Assembly: GCF_018343625.1 (NCBI RefSeq)
Contig: NZ_JAGYPG010000001.1
Coordinates: 850,342 to 914,341 of the forward strand
Direction: 5' to 3'
DNA from: Lederbergia citri
GTDB taxonomy: Bacteria; Bacillota; Bacilli; Bacillales; Bacillaceae_C
DNA length: 64,000 bases
Of this stretch, positions 18,580 to 27,083 are shown piece after piece. The number at the start of each line of letters is the position of its first letter. Position 1 is the stretch's first letter. A program made the translations under genes and the position numbers. The notes below the pieces were generated by a model. It saw only the letters and a program-made list of their open reading frames with translations, had not been told where the DNA came from and did no database searches.

Positions 18580-18811
18580 CACCGTTCGGTTTCGGGATTT
18601 CGATTCGAAGTACTGGTACTGGTTGATAGGATCCATCTCTTAACGAGTTACATAGTAAGTCCCAGTTATCATAGAGATCTCTTTGTAGGGATTTTACGGA
18701 CATTCCATCTATGCCATGACTACCTTTGTTTCTTTCCACAAGTTTTAGTGCTTCTATTAAGTTTTCCCGTGATAATATCGAATTCATTAACATTTGATAT
18801 TTCATTTCCAC
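18575..18811 (-). pseudogene. ltrA: Group II intron reverse transcriptase/maturase, N-terminal 78 codons
   Basis: The protein starts MEMKYQMLMNSILSRENLIE, then ALKLVERNKGSHGIDGMSV and ends RIEIPKPNGE. This is the RT-0/RT-1 start of LtrA-type intron proteins (NKGxxGxDG, then IPKPxG). The remaining 330 or more residues, including the YADD active site, maturase and endonuclease parts, are absent. An intact version would splice and mobilise the intron. Confidence 0.88.
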
Positions 18812-19347
18812 CTGAATGTAGAAATCTATTTGTGTTATTCTTATTCCGCACTCTTGAAGTCCCCCATGTATTCACCATTTCCTCCTTCAAGTATGTCTTT
18901 TCAGAATATCTGCCTCAACGCAAGATATTTTACGCATAGTTCTAGTTCTTCCTAATTGTTCTGTCATTCTCTTACTATCATCTCGAGTTAGTAAAGTACT
19001 ATGACATCTGCTGACTTCTGAGTGTTCAGTTATCTATCTCTAAATAAGTTACCAAGTGTACTTGGCATTTCAATCAGATCTCCCCAGTTAAGAGTACAGT
19101 CTTTCCCTCCATCTATCTGCTTCATTTACTCTGTATCACCTTCGGCAGAAAGGACTTTGTTTTGTGTTGCAAGCTTATCCAATGATAACTAGCCTTATAT
19201 AAAGTTCGTGTTCCTCAGACCGAAGGTGTGCCGCTCACTTCCTTCAGATTTTGCGTCACCGCAAACACCCTTGCGTTAAGCAACTGTTTCTTCTGCCTCC
19301 ACAGTTCGGCACTTTCACCCTATAGACTGCACCTATGTTAAGCTCAC
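18575..19347 (-). mobile_element. Group II intron, 5' part only
   Basis: The minus strand from 19347 opens with GTGAGCTTAACATAGGTGCA, then GTCTATAGGGTGAAAGT, GAACTGTGGAGGCAGAAG, a CGCAAGGGTG element and CGGTCTGAGGAACACGAAC. These are the standard 5' end and domain I blocks of bacterial group II introns. The intron runs into its reverse transcriptase gene (18575-18811) and is then cut off at the palindrome 18551-18579. Domains IV-VI are missing here. The insertion point is 29 bases past the stop of the PD-(D/E)XK gene, downstream of the Z1 pair. Confidence 0.88.
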
Positions 19348-19375
19348 AACAAAAAAACAATTCCTAAGGAAGTGT

Positions 19376-20368
19376 TTATATGGCTTTGTGGAGTACTCCT
19401 AATGATTTGCGAACTGTTGAATAATCAATTTTGAACGGTTCAATATCTGCTAAAAGAATATCATATTCGATATTATAGATGCCTGGCCGCCTTTCGATTC
19501 GTGGAAAACCTTCTTGAACTTTATAGAATTTTTCTTCTTCGATTTCAAAATGCATAGGATTATTGAAACCACCTACTGGATACCCATAAGAAAGAAGTTT
19601 TGAATGGAACTGTTCTAACACTTCAGGTGACATTAGCAATTTTGCCGAAATATGACCTTCGATATCCATTACTGTTTCACCACTAGTTTCAGAAGTTTTT
19701 ACGCTTAATGTGTGAAGGTAAAGTTCTTTACCCACAGGTGGTGTTAATTGCTCAAAACCATGAATACGAATAGTGGCAGGGTCTTTTCTGCTAGTAACTT
19801 TTGTTTCCATATGACACAAATCGAGATGAAAATCTTGTGATGTTTTGCGTGGTCCCATCCATCCTTTAATGACTTCTTCTAATGATAGGTCATTACTTAC
19901 TAATTCAATAGTTCGAAGTTCCCCATATAGTCCTTTTTGTTTTTCTGGTGCGAATTGATTTTCTCCATGTTTTTTGAAGAAATCCTGCCACATAATGATG
20001 CGACTAATTGCATTGGTCGCCATTCGTTCTTCATCCTTAATGTGTTGAAGGCAGTTTTTCAAATCCTCTGTTACACGAAGAAAGAAATCAACATTTTGAA
20101 CGCCCACGCAAGATAAAATCAAGGCAGGTTTTGAACTGCTTGTGAATGGTAAAGTTGACCATTTTGTTTGAAATCCTTTTGAATTTGGCAATTTCGAGCT
20201 AGAAGGACGACTGCCTTCCAACTCGATACCAAAATGAAGTTCTTGGTTGATACGGTTGTAATACAAATAGAATTGATTGTGTTTGGATTTGATTTTACGT
20301 GCAATCACAATTTCGGTTTCAGGAAGAGTTGCTTCAACAGCCATCATGTCTTTATACATCTTTTTCAT
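19376..20368 (-). CDS. PD-(D/E)XK motif protein (DUF4420-like)
   Basis: A 330-residue soluble protein of the PD-(D/E)XK motif family that accompanies Z1 ATPases in restriction-like clusters. The nuclease core is visible at about residues 180-195: SQDFHLDLCHMETKVTSRKD, i.e. an Asp followed by E-x-K. The N-terminal half contains WSTLPFTSSS and a long helical stretch. It overlaps the Z1 gene by 4 bases (ATGA), with GGAGGTAATGTGAA before its ATG, so the two are translationally coupled. Probably the DNA-cutting partner of the Z1 ATPase; substrate unknown. A group II intron inserted just after it may have separated downstream partners. Confidence 0.75.
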   Translation of the reverse strand: MKKMYKDMMAVEATLPETEIVIARKIKSKHNQFYLYYNRINQELHFGIELEGSRPSSSKLPNSKGFQTKWSTLPFTSSSKPALILSCVGVQNVDFFLRVTEDLKNCLQHIKDEERMATNAISRIIMWQDFFKKHGENQFAPEKQKGLYGELRTIELVSNDLSLEEVIKGWMGPRKTSQDFHLDLCHMETKVTSRKDPATIRIHGFEQLTPPVGKELYLHTLSVKTSETSGETVMDIEGHISAKLLMSPEVLEQFHSKLLSYGYPVGGFNNPMHFEIEEEKFYKVQEGFPRIERRPGIYNIEYDILLADIEPFKIDYSTVRKSLGVLHKAI

Positions 20369-23169
20369 TTCACATTACCTCCTAAAATTTCATTCCAATA
20401 ATAAATGTGATTGGTTAATTGTTCTCGGTCCTCATACTCCTTGCAAAACGGCAAGTTGAAATGGAAACCTATAGGTGAATACGAAACCTCTACTCCGAGT
20501 TTTGCTAACGCTGTTTCATTGATGAAGTCCTTACAATACGCATAGAGTACCAGTTGCCCACGGTCTGTTCGGAATTGACGAACCTGTTCCTCTTTGTGGA
20601 CCATTCCTTTTGGAAGTGGATACTTCTTATTCAATTCGTGTAATTCTTGTTCGGTTAATCCATATACCAAGTGACGACTTGTTAAGGCACGACCACCTGA
20701 TAGAATAAGATGATTTCCATTTCCTGTTTCTTCTGTTGTATAGACAACACCATTACGACGTGCTGTGCGAACTTTAAATTTAGACGAACCCAGGTAAGCG
20801 GTATCTTTTCCGTATCTACTCAACACAGGAATAACCACATCAAACATTTTGGTTGAATGGTAATCCGTCATGACTTCCTCTAAATACCTTCTTAATAAAA
20901 GCGGAGCATGAAAACGTCCATAACGGCTATAGTTGAATTGGCAGATATAATCAATGACTTTTCGTGTATCAACACCGTTCCACGTAATTTCGTGCTTAGT
21001 TTGTTTAGTTGGTTTGCCAAGTTTATCAATAAAATCACTCGTTAATTCTCGGTTTTTCTTGAGGATGTCATCTTCTAATAAGAAAGCAGCAACGTCCTTT
21101 GATGCCCCAGAAAAATTCGGGTCAATTTTATAAGACGACTCGGGACGAATCTTCGCACTTGGCTTTGTTTGGCTTTTTCGCTTTGTTTCAATAAACAACC
21201 CAAAATCCTCAGGTGTTCTTGCTTGTTCGGCCATTTTACTTAATTGCTCAGATAACATATACACAACTTTTGCAGTTTCTTGGAAAATTTGCTTGATACC
21301 TTTTGACGTAAAAACTCGGATCATGTCGCGATAATTTCCTTTGTAACCAGCGAACCTCATGGCTTGAAGCACCGTATCGTTGTACAGCGAATTTCGCATA
21401 TAGTAACTACAAGCCAATCCTTCGATGGTGTAACCACGGCTTAGGATAGCTCCGCCGACACAAATCACTTTCAACTTCTTATTGGTTTTGTGAAAATCTA
21501 ATTCATCTTCACTTTTCCCGTTGATTTCACGAACATCTTCCAAGTCATTCAAAAATTCAATCACCGCATTTTGAATTTCTTTGAACGAGAAGTCATTGTT
21601 ATATTTAATGATTTCCTTGAAGCGTTCTGAATCAATCTGTTCCATTTGTGAGGATGTGACGAGAAAATCCTGTTCCCATAATTCCAACAAACGCTTCCAA
21701 AATCGTTTCAACGGTTTCCCTTTTGTGACAACTTTAATTTCATCTATATAATTTTGAATGGCTTTGGTCAAAATTTCATGAGACTTAACACTAACAGAGT
21801 TGTGAACCATCATGGAATGGTGTTCATTTCCTTGTCCTCGTAGGATACGAATGGCTCCTGATAAAACAAACGAGTTGATGGCTTTTGCTAACGAAGGGTT
21901 CACTCCGTTCATTTCATAATCCCAATCGTGAACGGTTTCCCCTTTTCGAAAATGTGTTTTATCAATTTCGTCTGTCTCGCGAACAAGAGGCAATCCGGGA
22001 ATTCTTTTATTCTTTAACGTCACACCAAAATATTCCACAGGTCCTAGATAATTATTTGGTGTTTTTAATAAATACATAAAGTCATTTGGAAACAAACTAT
22101 TCTTATCATCAGGGTCCAAATAGATATTGGCAAAAGGCGATGCACTATATCCAATAAAGACTCTTTTGTTAAACAAGTTCAAGATATCCGTGATTTTTTC
22201 ATTGATAGAGCTTCGCTTCGAAGCATCTTTTTCAATATTGAGGCTCGCATTGTCACACTCGTCGTCGATTAAAGCCAATGATAGGTCTTCCAGTTTACCT
22301 GATTGTTCGTTCATAAATGGCAGTTCACGTAACCAAGTTTTTAAGGCATTTAACATATGAGGGTTCTTTTTGGCTACGATGACAATTTGTTTCTTTCTTT
22401 GGTACACAGGCAAGTGCCTCATATGGGTTAAATTGAAATCACCACTTTCTTCCTCACTGTCTTGCTTTGTATAAATCTCAACTTCGCCGCCGTTCGGAAG
22501 AAACATACCAATTCCGATCTTTTTGCCTGTTAAGGTGTCAATTCCAATAACATCTGTTTCCATCCGTGTTTGTGTTTGGTTACGAAGGCTGGATGGGATA
22601 CCAGATAAAATAATGATGATGTCATACCCTACATCAATCAACTTGTTGGTTAATCCTGCATAATTCAAGGTTTTTCCTGATTGAACAGCCCCCATACAGA
22701 TCCCAATTTTGAAAAACTCTTTCATTTTTTTAGGCATGGGTAAATGAGCAAGCAAGGTATCAGTGTCCGCATCGACATTATCAATGATTTGTTGTGGAAA
22801 CTTTTTATTAATCAATAAATGTTTCTTGTACGCCTCCCATTGATTCCATATTGGAATCTTCTTCAGTTCTTCAATTTCCTTCTTGCGTTCTTTAAGTGTT
22901 TTTGCATCCAGACTGGATAAACATTTCCCCTCATGTGTCGTGATATAACGAGCTTCTAACATACTTTGTAACAACTTTTCTTCGATGTGCGGATTAGCCT
23001 GTAATAACTCGTCTCGTGTAATTCCTTCCATTAAACAATGAGCATCAATAAGCCTGCGAATAAAAGCTAACGCATCTTCTCTTCGATGCCATTTATCTTT
23101 TTTGTTCATTTTCACAGACAACATACTTTCAAGTTCATCGTTGACTTCCATTTGGTGAGCATTTGACAT
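20365..23169 (-). CDS. Z1-domain ATPase of a restriction-like system
   Basis: A 934-residue protein. A P-loop, GAVQSGKT, lies at residues 160-167, followed by a Walker B-like LALIDDECDNAS near 330, YSASPFANIY (helicase motif III-like), and a C-terminal helicase-like block with VGGAILSRGYTIEGL and QAMRFAGYKG. This is the layout of Z1-domain proteins, helicase-related ATPases found in predicted R-M clusters with MORC/HSP90-type ATPases, AIPR and DUF4420 proteins. ATG 23169 is used because GGAGG lies 10 bases upstream; the longer frame from 23265 lacks such a site. The gene looks intact. It is coupled to the PD-(D/E)XK gene by a 4-base overlap. Confidence 0.85.
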   Translation of the reverse strand: MSNAHQMEVNDELESMLSVKMNKKDKWHRREDALAFIRRLIDAHCLMEGITRDELLQANPHIEEKLLQSMLEARYITTHEGKCLSSLDAKTLKERKKEIEELKKIPIWNQWEAYKKHLLINKKFPQQIIDNVDADTDTLLAHLPMPKKMKEFFKIGICMGAVQSGKTLNYAGLTNKLIDVGYDIIIILSGIPSSLRNQTQTRMETDVIGIDTLTGKKIGIGMFLPNGGEVEIYTKQDSEEESGDFNLTHMRHLPVYQRKKQIVIVAKKNPHMLNALKTWLRELPFMNEQSGKLEDLSLALIDDECDNASLNIEKDASKRSSINEKITDILNLFNKRVFIGYSASPFANIYLDPDDKNSLFPNDFMYLLKTPNNYLGPVEYFGVTLKNKRIPGLPLVRETDEIDKTHFRKGETVHDWDYEMNGVNPSLAKAINSFVLSGAIRILRGQGNEHHSMMVHNSVSVKSHEILTKAIQNYIDEIKVVTKGKPLKRFWKRLLELWEQDFLVTSSQMEQIDSERFKEIIKYNNDFSFKEIQNAVIEFLNDLEDVREINGKSEDELDFHKTNKKLKVICVGGAILSRGYTIEGLACSYYMRNSLYNDTVLQAMRFAGYKGNYRDMIRVFTSKGIKQIFQETAKVVYMLSEQLSKMAEQARTPEDFGLFIETKRKSQTKPSAKIRPESSYKIDPNFSGASKDVAAFLLEDDILKKNRELTSDFIDKLGKPTKQTKHEITWNGVDTRKVIDYICQFNYSRYGRFHAPLLLRRYLEEVMTDYHSTKMFDVVIPVLSRYGKDTAYLGSSKFKVRTARRNGVVYTTEETGNGNHLILSGGRALTSRHLVYGLTEQELHELNKKYPLPKGMVHKEEQVRQFRTDRGQLVLYAYCKDFINETALAKLGVEVSYSPIGFHFNLPFCKEYEDREQLTNHIYYWNEILGGNVK

Positions 23170-23200
23170 TTGTTTTTTTCCTCCTTTGTTTTTTTGTCGT

Positions 23201-23239
23201 TGGGCCGAAAAATTGATGTTTGATTTTTTCGCAGGCCCA
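23201..23239 (-). promoter_or_regulatory. Leader hairpin before the Z1 gene
   Basis: In the leader of the Z1 gene GGGCC pairs with GGCCC and an inner CGAAAAA pairs with TTTTTCG. The stem ends about 15 bases before the GGAGG site. No T-run follows, so it is not a terminator; it could affect translation or mRNA stability. The motif TTCGGCC recurs at about 23345 and 23380. Confidence 0.35.
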
Positions 23240-23595
23240 CGATTTGCGAAAAAAAATATCTTCAAGCTTCCTTATTTTATTTTCAAAGAACGCTTGCTTC
23301 TGATCCGAAGACCTTCAACCTTGTTCCTCTCTCTTGTTGCTTCCTTCGGCCTTTAACAAATTAGAACGTTGAATTTTCGGCCGAAATGTTTTTGAACTTT
23401 TGTACCAACCTCACACACTTATTATGTGAAAGCGAATCAAAAATATACCAATTTTTTCAAATCCTTTTTTGTTTTTTTATGAAGAACTCAAAAAACGCAG
23501 GTATTTAAAGGTTTTTCGTGTCTGTCGGTTAAATGAAAGATGAATGTTAAATCGAATTGAAAATAAAATCCTACACCTAAACAGGAGGGTCATTT
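23240..23595. other. Divergent intergenic region
   Basis: Separates the Z1 gene (minus) from the secreted-protein fragment (plus). It holds two more TTCGGCC copies and AT-rich runs, but no gene. Promoters for both directions should lie here; none is clear-cut. Confidence 0.35.
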
Positions 23596-23739
23596 ATGTT
23601 AAAAAAGAAATTCAAATTATCATTAGGCATCACGGCTGCTTTAGGATCGTCGTTGTTATTTTCAAATGATGCGCTTGCTCAAAGCAAAATCAATATCGGA
23701 AAAACGCATGCCGTATACTCAGAAGAAGGTGGATGTAAG
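23596..23739 (+). pseudogene. 5' end of a secreted protein gene, cut by a repeat
   Basis: The ATG at 23596 follows AGGAGGGTC and opens a clear signal peptide: MLKKKFKLSLGITAALGSSL, ending at an ALA-Q cleavage site (DALA/QSKINIG). About 20 residues of mature protein follow (INIGKTHAVYSEEGGCKM). The sequence then enters the palindromic repeat at 23740, beyond which the frame carries unrelated residues to a stop at 23844. An exported protein truncated by the repeat; family unknown. Confidence 0.6.
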
Positions 23740-23793
23740 ATGGGACCTGACCCCCAGTACAGTAATACTTTACCGTTCCAGGGTCTGGACCCA
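23740..23793. repeat. Short palindromic repeat, copy 6
   Basis: ATGGGACCTGACCCCCAG and CCAGGGTCTGGACCCAT are complementary with a few mismatches. It lies inside, and ends, the secreted-protein reading frame. Confidence 0.6.
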
Positions 23794-24214
23794 TACGACT
23801 CAGATTTTTTTCTTTCCCAAAATATTTCCTCGTCATTTAACTGATTTATAATAAGGTTCTAGTTGTAGTGAGAACCTTTAAATCGCTTAATACGGGTGCA
23901 CTTCTCAAACGAGTGAATGTACTTGTGTTATACAGATTGTTTTTGCACTTTATTTCTCTCAATAAATTCCACCCACTCCCTAGCAAATTTTCTGATTTTA
24001 CTATAAAAACATAAGCTAATTGATATTTTGCTTAGATTCATTTCCAGTATTTGGCCCAAATAATTCTATTATCTAACCGATACCAAGTATCTTCGATAAA
24101 TACTTTTCAACCAGGAGGTCAAAAGAATGGCAACAGATATGCAGCTGTATAACAGGAAAATCAAAGTAAAAATCATCTTTTCTACCATCAAAAGGATCTA
24201 GTTACGTTTAAGCA
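23794..24214. other. Intergenic stretch before the integrase module
   Basis: Mostly AT-rich, no real gene. A 24-codon frame at about 24127-24200 (MATDMQLYNRKIKVKIIF) has an excellent AGGAGGTC site and may be a leftover gene start. Confidence 0.35.
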
Positions 24215-24602
24215 CTATCAATAAATATAAACATTCCTATCCCTTCAGATTTCGTAATTATTTTCTAAAATCGAATTACATGAACTGAAAAAACTTTAGT
24301 TTGCAGGAGTCTACTGGTCAATGAAAGACATTGAAAAACAAGTGAATAGAAAAAGTGAATGGATCAAGGAAAATATACTTTATCCTTTACGCTTCCGTAA
24401 GGTACTGGATGCACAGAATGGTGGATTTGTATTCTATCCACGAAGTAAGGGCCAAACTAGGTCATTTCAAGCATCAAAAATGGCAAAGTTTTTAGATGAA
24501 AACTTAGATCGGATTTTTCTTAAAAACTACAAATATACAGAATTACTAAGCACAGCCTTTATACCGTGCTTGGTTAAACCCCAAACAATATTAGAAAGGT
24601 GA
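24215..24602 (+). pseudogene. DUF771-family phage protein, frameshifted
   Basis: DUF771 proteins are small phage/ICE proteins found beside integrases. Reading across one extra T in a T-run (about 24262) gives INIPIPSDFVIIS-KIELHELKKL. Then an in-frame TAG, then FAGVYWSMKDIEKQVNRKSE, ENILYPLRFRKVLDA, NGGFVFYPRSKGQ and FQASKMAKFLDENLDRIF. The order matches the family. An ATG at 24321 could still give the last 93 residues. It stands directly before integrase remnant 3, so both belong to one integrated element. Confidence 0.7.
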
Positions 24603-24611
24603 CATCATAGT

Positions 24612-25710
24612 ATGGCAAGTATACAAAAAAGAGGTAAAACCTATCAATTTACTGTAAGTCATATGGTGAACGGAGTATCGAAGCTGATAAGGAAAGGTGG
24701 ATTCAAAACCAAAAAGGAAGCGCAAAATGCAGCAGCAGAAATTGGGCAAATTTAGCAAAAGGTATTTTACCACATTTGAAGCAACTGCTGTTTGATGGGT
24801 ATTTTGAAAAATGGATGACACTCTATAAATCTAATTTAACAAAAACCACCAAACTCCATTACGATTATACGTCTAGAGTGATTAAAGAATATTTTGGCGG
24901 AAAACCACTCCAGGAAATTAAACGCCATGATTACCAGCTTTTTTTAAATAACTTTGGAGCTGATAAGCTAAGAAACTGTTGAGAAATGAATATCCATATT
25001 GATCATGCGTACAGTATGCGATTGAAGAGCAATTTATCCTGCATGATTTCACAAGAAATGTCTTACTCACCTGGAGCAATCCCACGAAGAAGCCAGAAGA
25101 AAAGCATTTAAAATTATTTTGAGACTAAAAGATTACTTGCAGTGATATATATTTTGTTGGAGGAAGGATTAGGTTATTATTGAATTCTATTGGGATTGAC
25201 CTCTGGAGCTAGGTTTGGCGAGTTAGTGGGATTGACAAGAAAGGATTTTGACTTAAAAAAAACACAATAACCATTAACAAAACATGGGGTAATGCAAAAA
25301 GGCATCCTGAAGGTTTCGGACCAACGAAAAATGAAGCATCCAACCGTACAATCAAACTAGATAAAAAGACAATGAGCTCATTTAAAAGACTTTTCAAGAC
25401 TGTGATACCTAATCTATATGGATTAGTCTTTTATACCCCAGAGTCCAAGTACAGAGTAATTAGCAACACCAATGCCAATAAGCTCTTACAAAAAACCTTA
25501 CAAGAACTTGATATCGATCCAATCACTCTGCATGGTTTAAGACACACTCATGCAAGTGTCCTATTATATAGGAAAGTTGACATTAATTATGTAAGTGAGC
25601 GTTTGGGACATAGCACAATCGAAACGACTTATAAACACTATCCTCACGTGCTTAAGGAACTGAGGGAGGAAGAGGAAAAATTGACGATTGATACTTTAGA
25701 GAATATGTAG
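24612..25710 (+). pseudogene. Tyrosine integrase remnant 3 (nearly complete, multiply frameshifted)
   Basis: All three integrase domains are recognisable. The N-terminal arm-binding domain starts at ATG 24612 (MASIQKRGKTYQFTVSHMV, then GGFKTKKEAQNAAAEIGQ) and stops at a TAG. The core-binding domain follows in another frame (FDGYFEKWMTLYKSNLTKTT to LFLNNFGADK). The catalytic domain holds GLTSGARFGELVGLTRKDFD, then a frame loss in a run of eight A at about 25255-25264 where remnant 2 implies one more base. After that comes an open GLRHTHASVLLYRKVDIN, SERLGHSTIETTYKHYPH. Intact relatives integrate and excise phages or ICEs. Confidence 0.9.
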
Positions 25711-25982
25711 GCTTAGAGACTATCTCTGAGCTTACATATACCACAATTCATAGAACCACTCTTTGTTGAAAAAATCATTTTATTGCATAGTATGATTGTA
25801 CTACGCAACAAACCACTTCATATTTGGGTTACTTTCATCATTATGTAGTTGAAATATTATCGACAATATATAGAGTAGAGCATATCAATAAGCTTCATAA
25901 TTATTCCGCTGCCTACATTAGAGTTTCACACTCTAATTATAGCACGAATGTTCGCTTTTTTGCTGGATGTCAACATTAATGG
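25711..25982. other. Spacer between integrase remnant and the membrane-protein operon
   Basis: No gene. It should contain the operon terminator, but no strong stem with a T-run was seen; TAGAGTTTCACACTCTA (about 25918-25934) is a small palindrome. Confidence 0.35.
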
Positions 25983-27083
25983 TTAACAGAGTCTAAAATA
26001 AAGAGCCTCGCAAACTATATCAAGAATTATATCATCAAACTCTTTCTTCGAGATATTCATTGATGATAAGAACTTCTTGTTCTTTTTAAAGGACTTCCAT
26101 AAAAGTTTTTTATCCTTATCATCTAATTTAATTTTATATAAAAGATTTGATAATGCAATTATCAAATCTTTATGTGAGGAACATAAAACTTCATTAGCTT
26201 TTCCGTTACCTTCAGAAATAAATTTGCTGAAGTCTTTTTCATTATACTTTGGTTGCAAACCTAATATCGGATTTACAAGCAATTGTGTTGATGCTGACAT
26301 CAAATTCACATAAGCACCTAATTCATACTGCTGAGCTTCGGTCATTTGATTATAATCCACTCCAAATGATTCTATCTTTTCAATCGCATCGTTGAGTTTA
26401 ACACTTTCGTCTTTTATACGAGATATGCGTTCATTAAGCTCGACAATTGCAAGTTCATATGATTTTTTATCTCGCTTACTTATCAATGTAAAAATGTTTT
26501 CAAGTCGATTCTGATCACTTTTAGTTTTCCAAAAAAGAAGTCCACTACCCAAAAGTGCAATACCTGCAATTGCCCAACCAACAGGTCCAGCAAGGGCTAA
26601 GAAAGCATTTCCAGCTGCCATACCGCCACCACCTGCGGCAAGTGCTCCACCACCTAACCACGCTAATGCAGCATTAGTGGCTGCAGCACCACTCAAAGCG
26701 GATATAGCCGTACCTGTTGATGCAACACCGAAAGTTGTAGCTATTCCCATTGCTGCAGTAGGACCAAGGGCGGCTACTGCAACACCTGCGCCAACACCTG
26801 TTACACCTTTTCCAGCATTCTTGGCGACAGCATTTTTATAATCTGACTCGATTTTTTCAACCTGTTGTTTCCAATTCAAACGAACTTCTTTTAGTTTTTT
26901 ATATTCCAAGTGTTTCTGACTTGGCACGTTTCTAATTTTATCAAATAGCTCCTGAATATCGTTTAATGCAGTATAAAGATTGCTAGTATATTTTCCAAGC
27001 TCCTCTATTTTATCATTTGTCTTTTTGATGGTAGATTCAGCTTGTTCTTGAGCAATCTGTAAATTTGATCTCTTCTTACTCAC
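25983..27083 (-). CDS. Coiled-coil protein with long Gly/Ala-rich membrane segment
   Basis: A 366-residue protein of unknown family. Residues 1-85 are helical and coiled-coil-like. Residues 93-185 are almost only Gly, Ala and small hydrophobics (GVGAGVAVAALGPTAAMGI, AWLGGGALAAGGGGMAAG, GWAIAGIALLGSGLLFW), as in glycine-zipper or pore-forming hairpins. Residues 186-366 return to charged helices. It begins with GTG overlapping the previous stop by 4 bases (GTGA), with GGGAGG upstream, so it is coupled to the 483-residue protein. Likely membrane-inserting, possibly an effector in a defence or bacteriocin-like system; that is inference from layout and location. Confidence 0.6.
   Translation of the reverse strand: MSKKRSNLQIAQEQAESTIKKTNDKIEELGKYTSNLYTALNDIQELFDKIRNVPSQKHLEYKKLKEVRLNWKQQVEKIESDYKNAVAKNAGKGVTGVGAGVAVAALGPTAAMGIATTFGVASTGTAISALSGAAATNAALAWLGGGALAAGGGGMAAGNAFLALAGPVGWAIAGIALLGSGLLFWKTKSDQNRLENIFTLISKRDKKSYELAIVELNERISRIKDESVKLNDAIEKIESFGVDYNQMTEAQQYELGAYVNLMSASTQLLVNPILGLQPKYNEKDFSKFISEGNGKANEVLCSSHKDLIIALSNLLYKIKLDDKDKKLLWKSFKKNKKFLSSMNISKKEFDDIILDIVCEALYFRLC

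Noticed and set aside
25920..25960. Possible LexA box (CGAATGTTCG) near the three-gene operon
   Set aside because: Spacing does not fit the bacillus consensus GAAC-N4-GTTC and it lies downstream, not upstream, of the operon.
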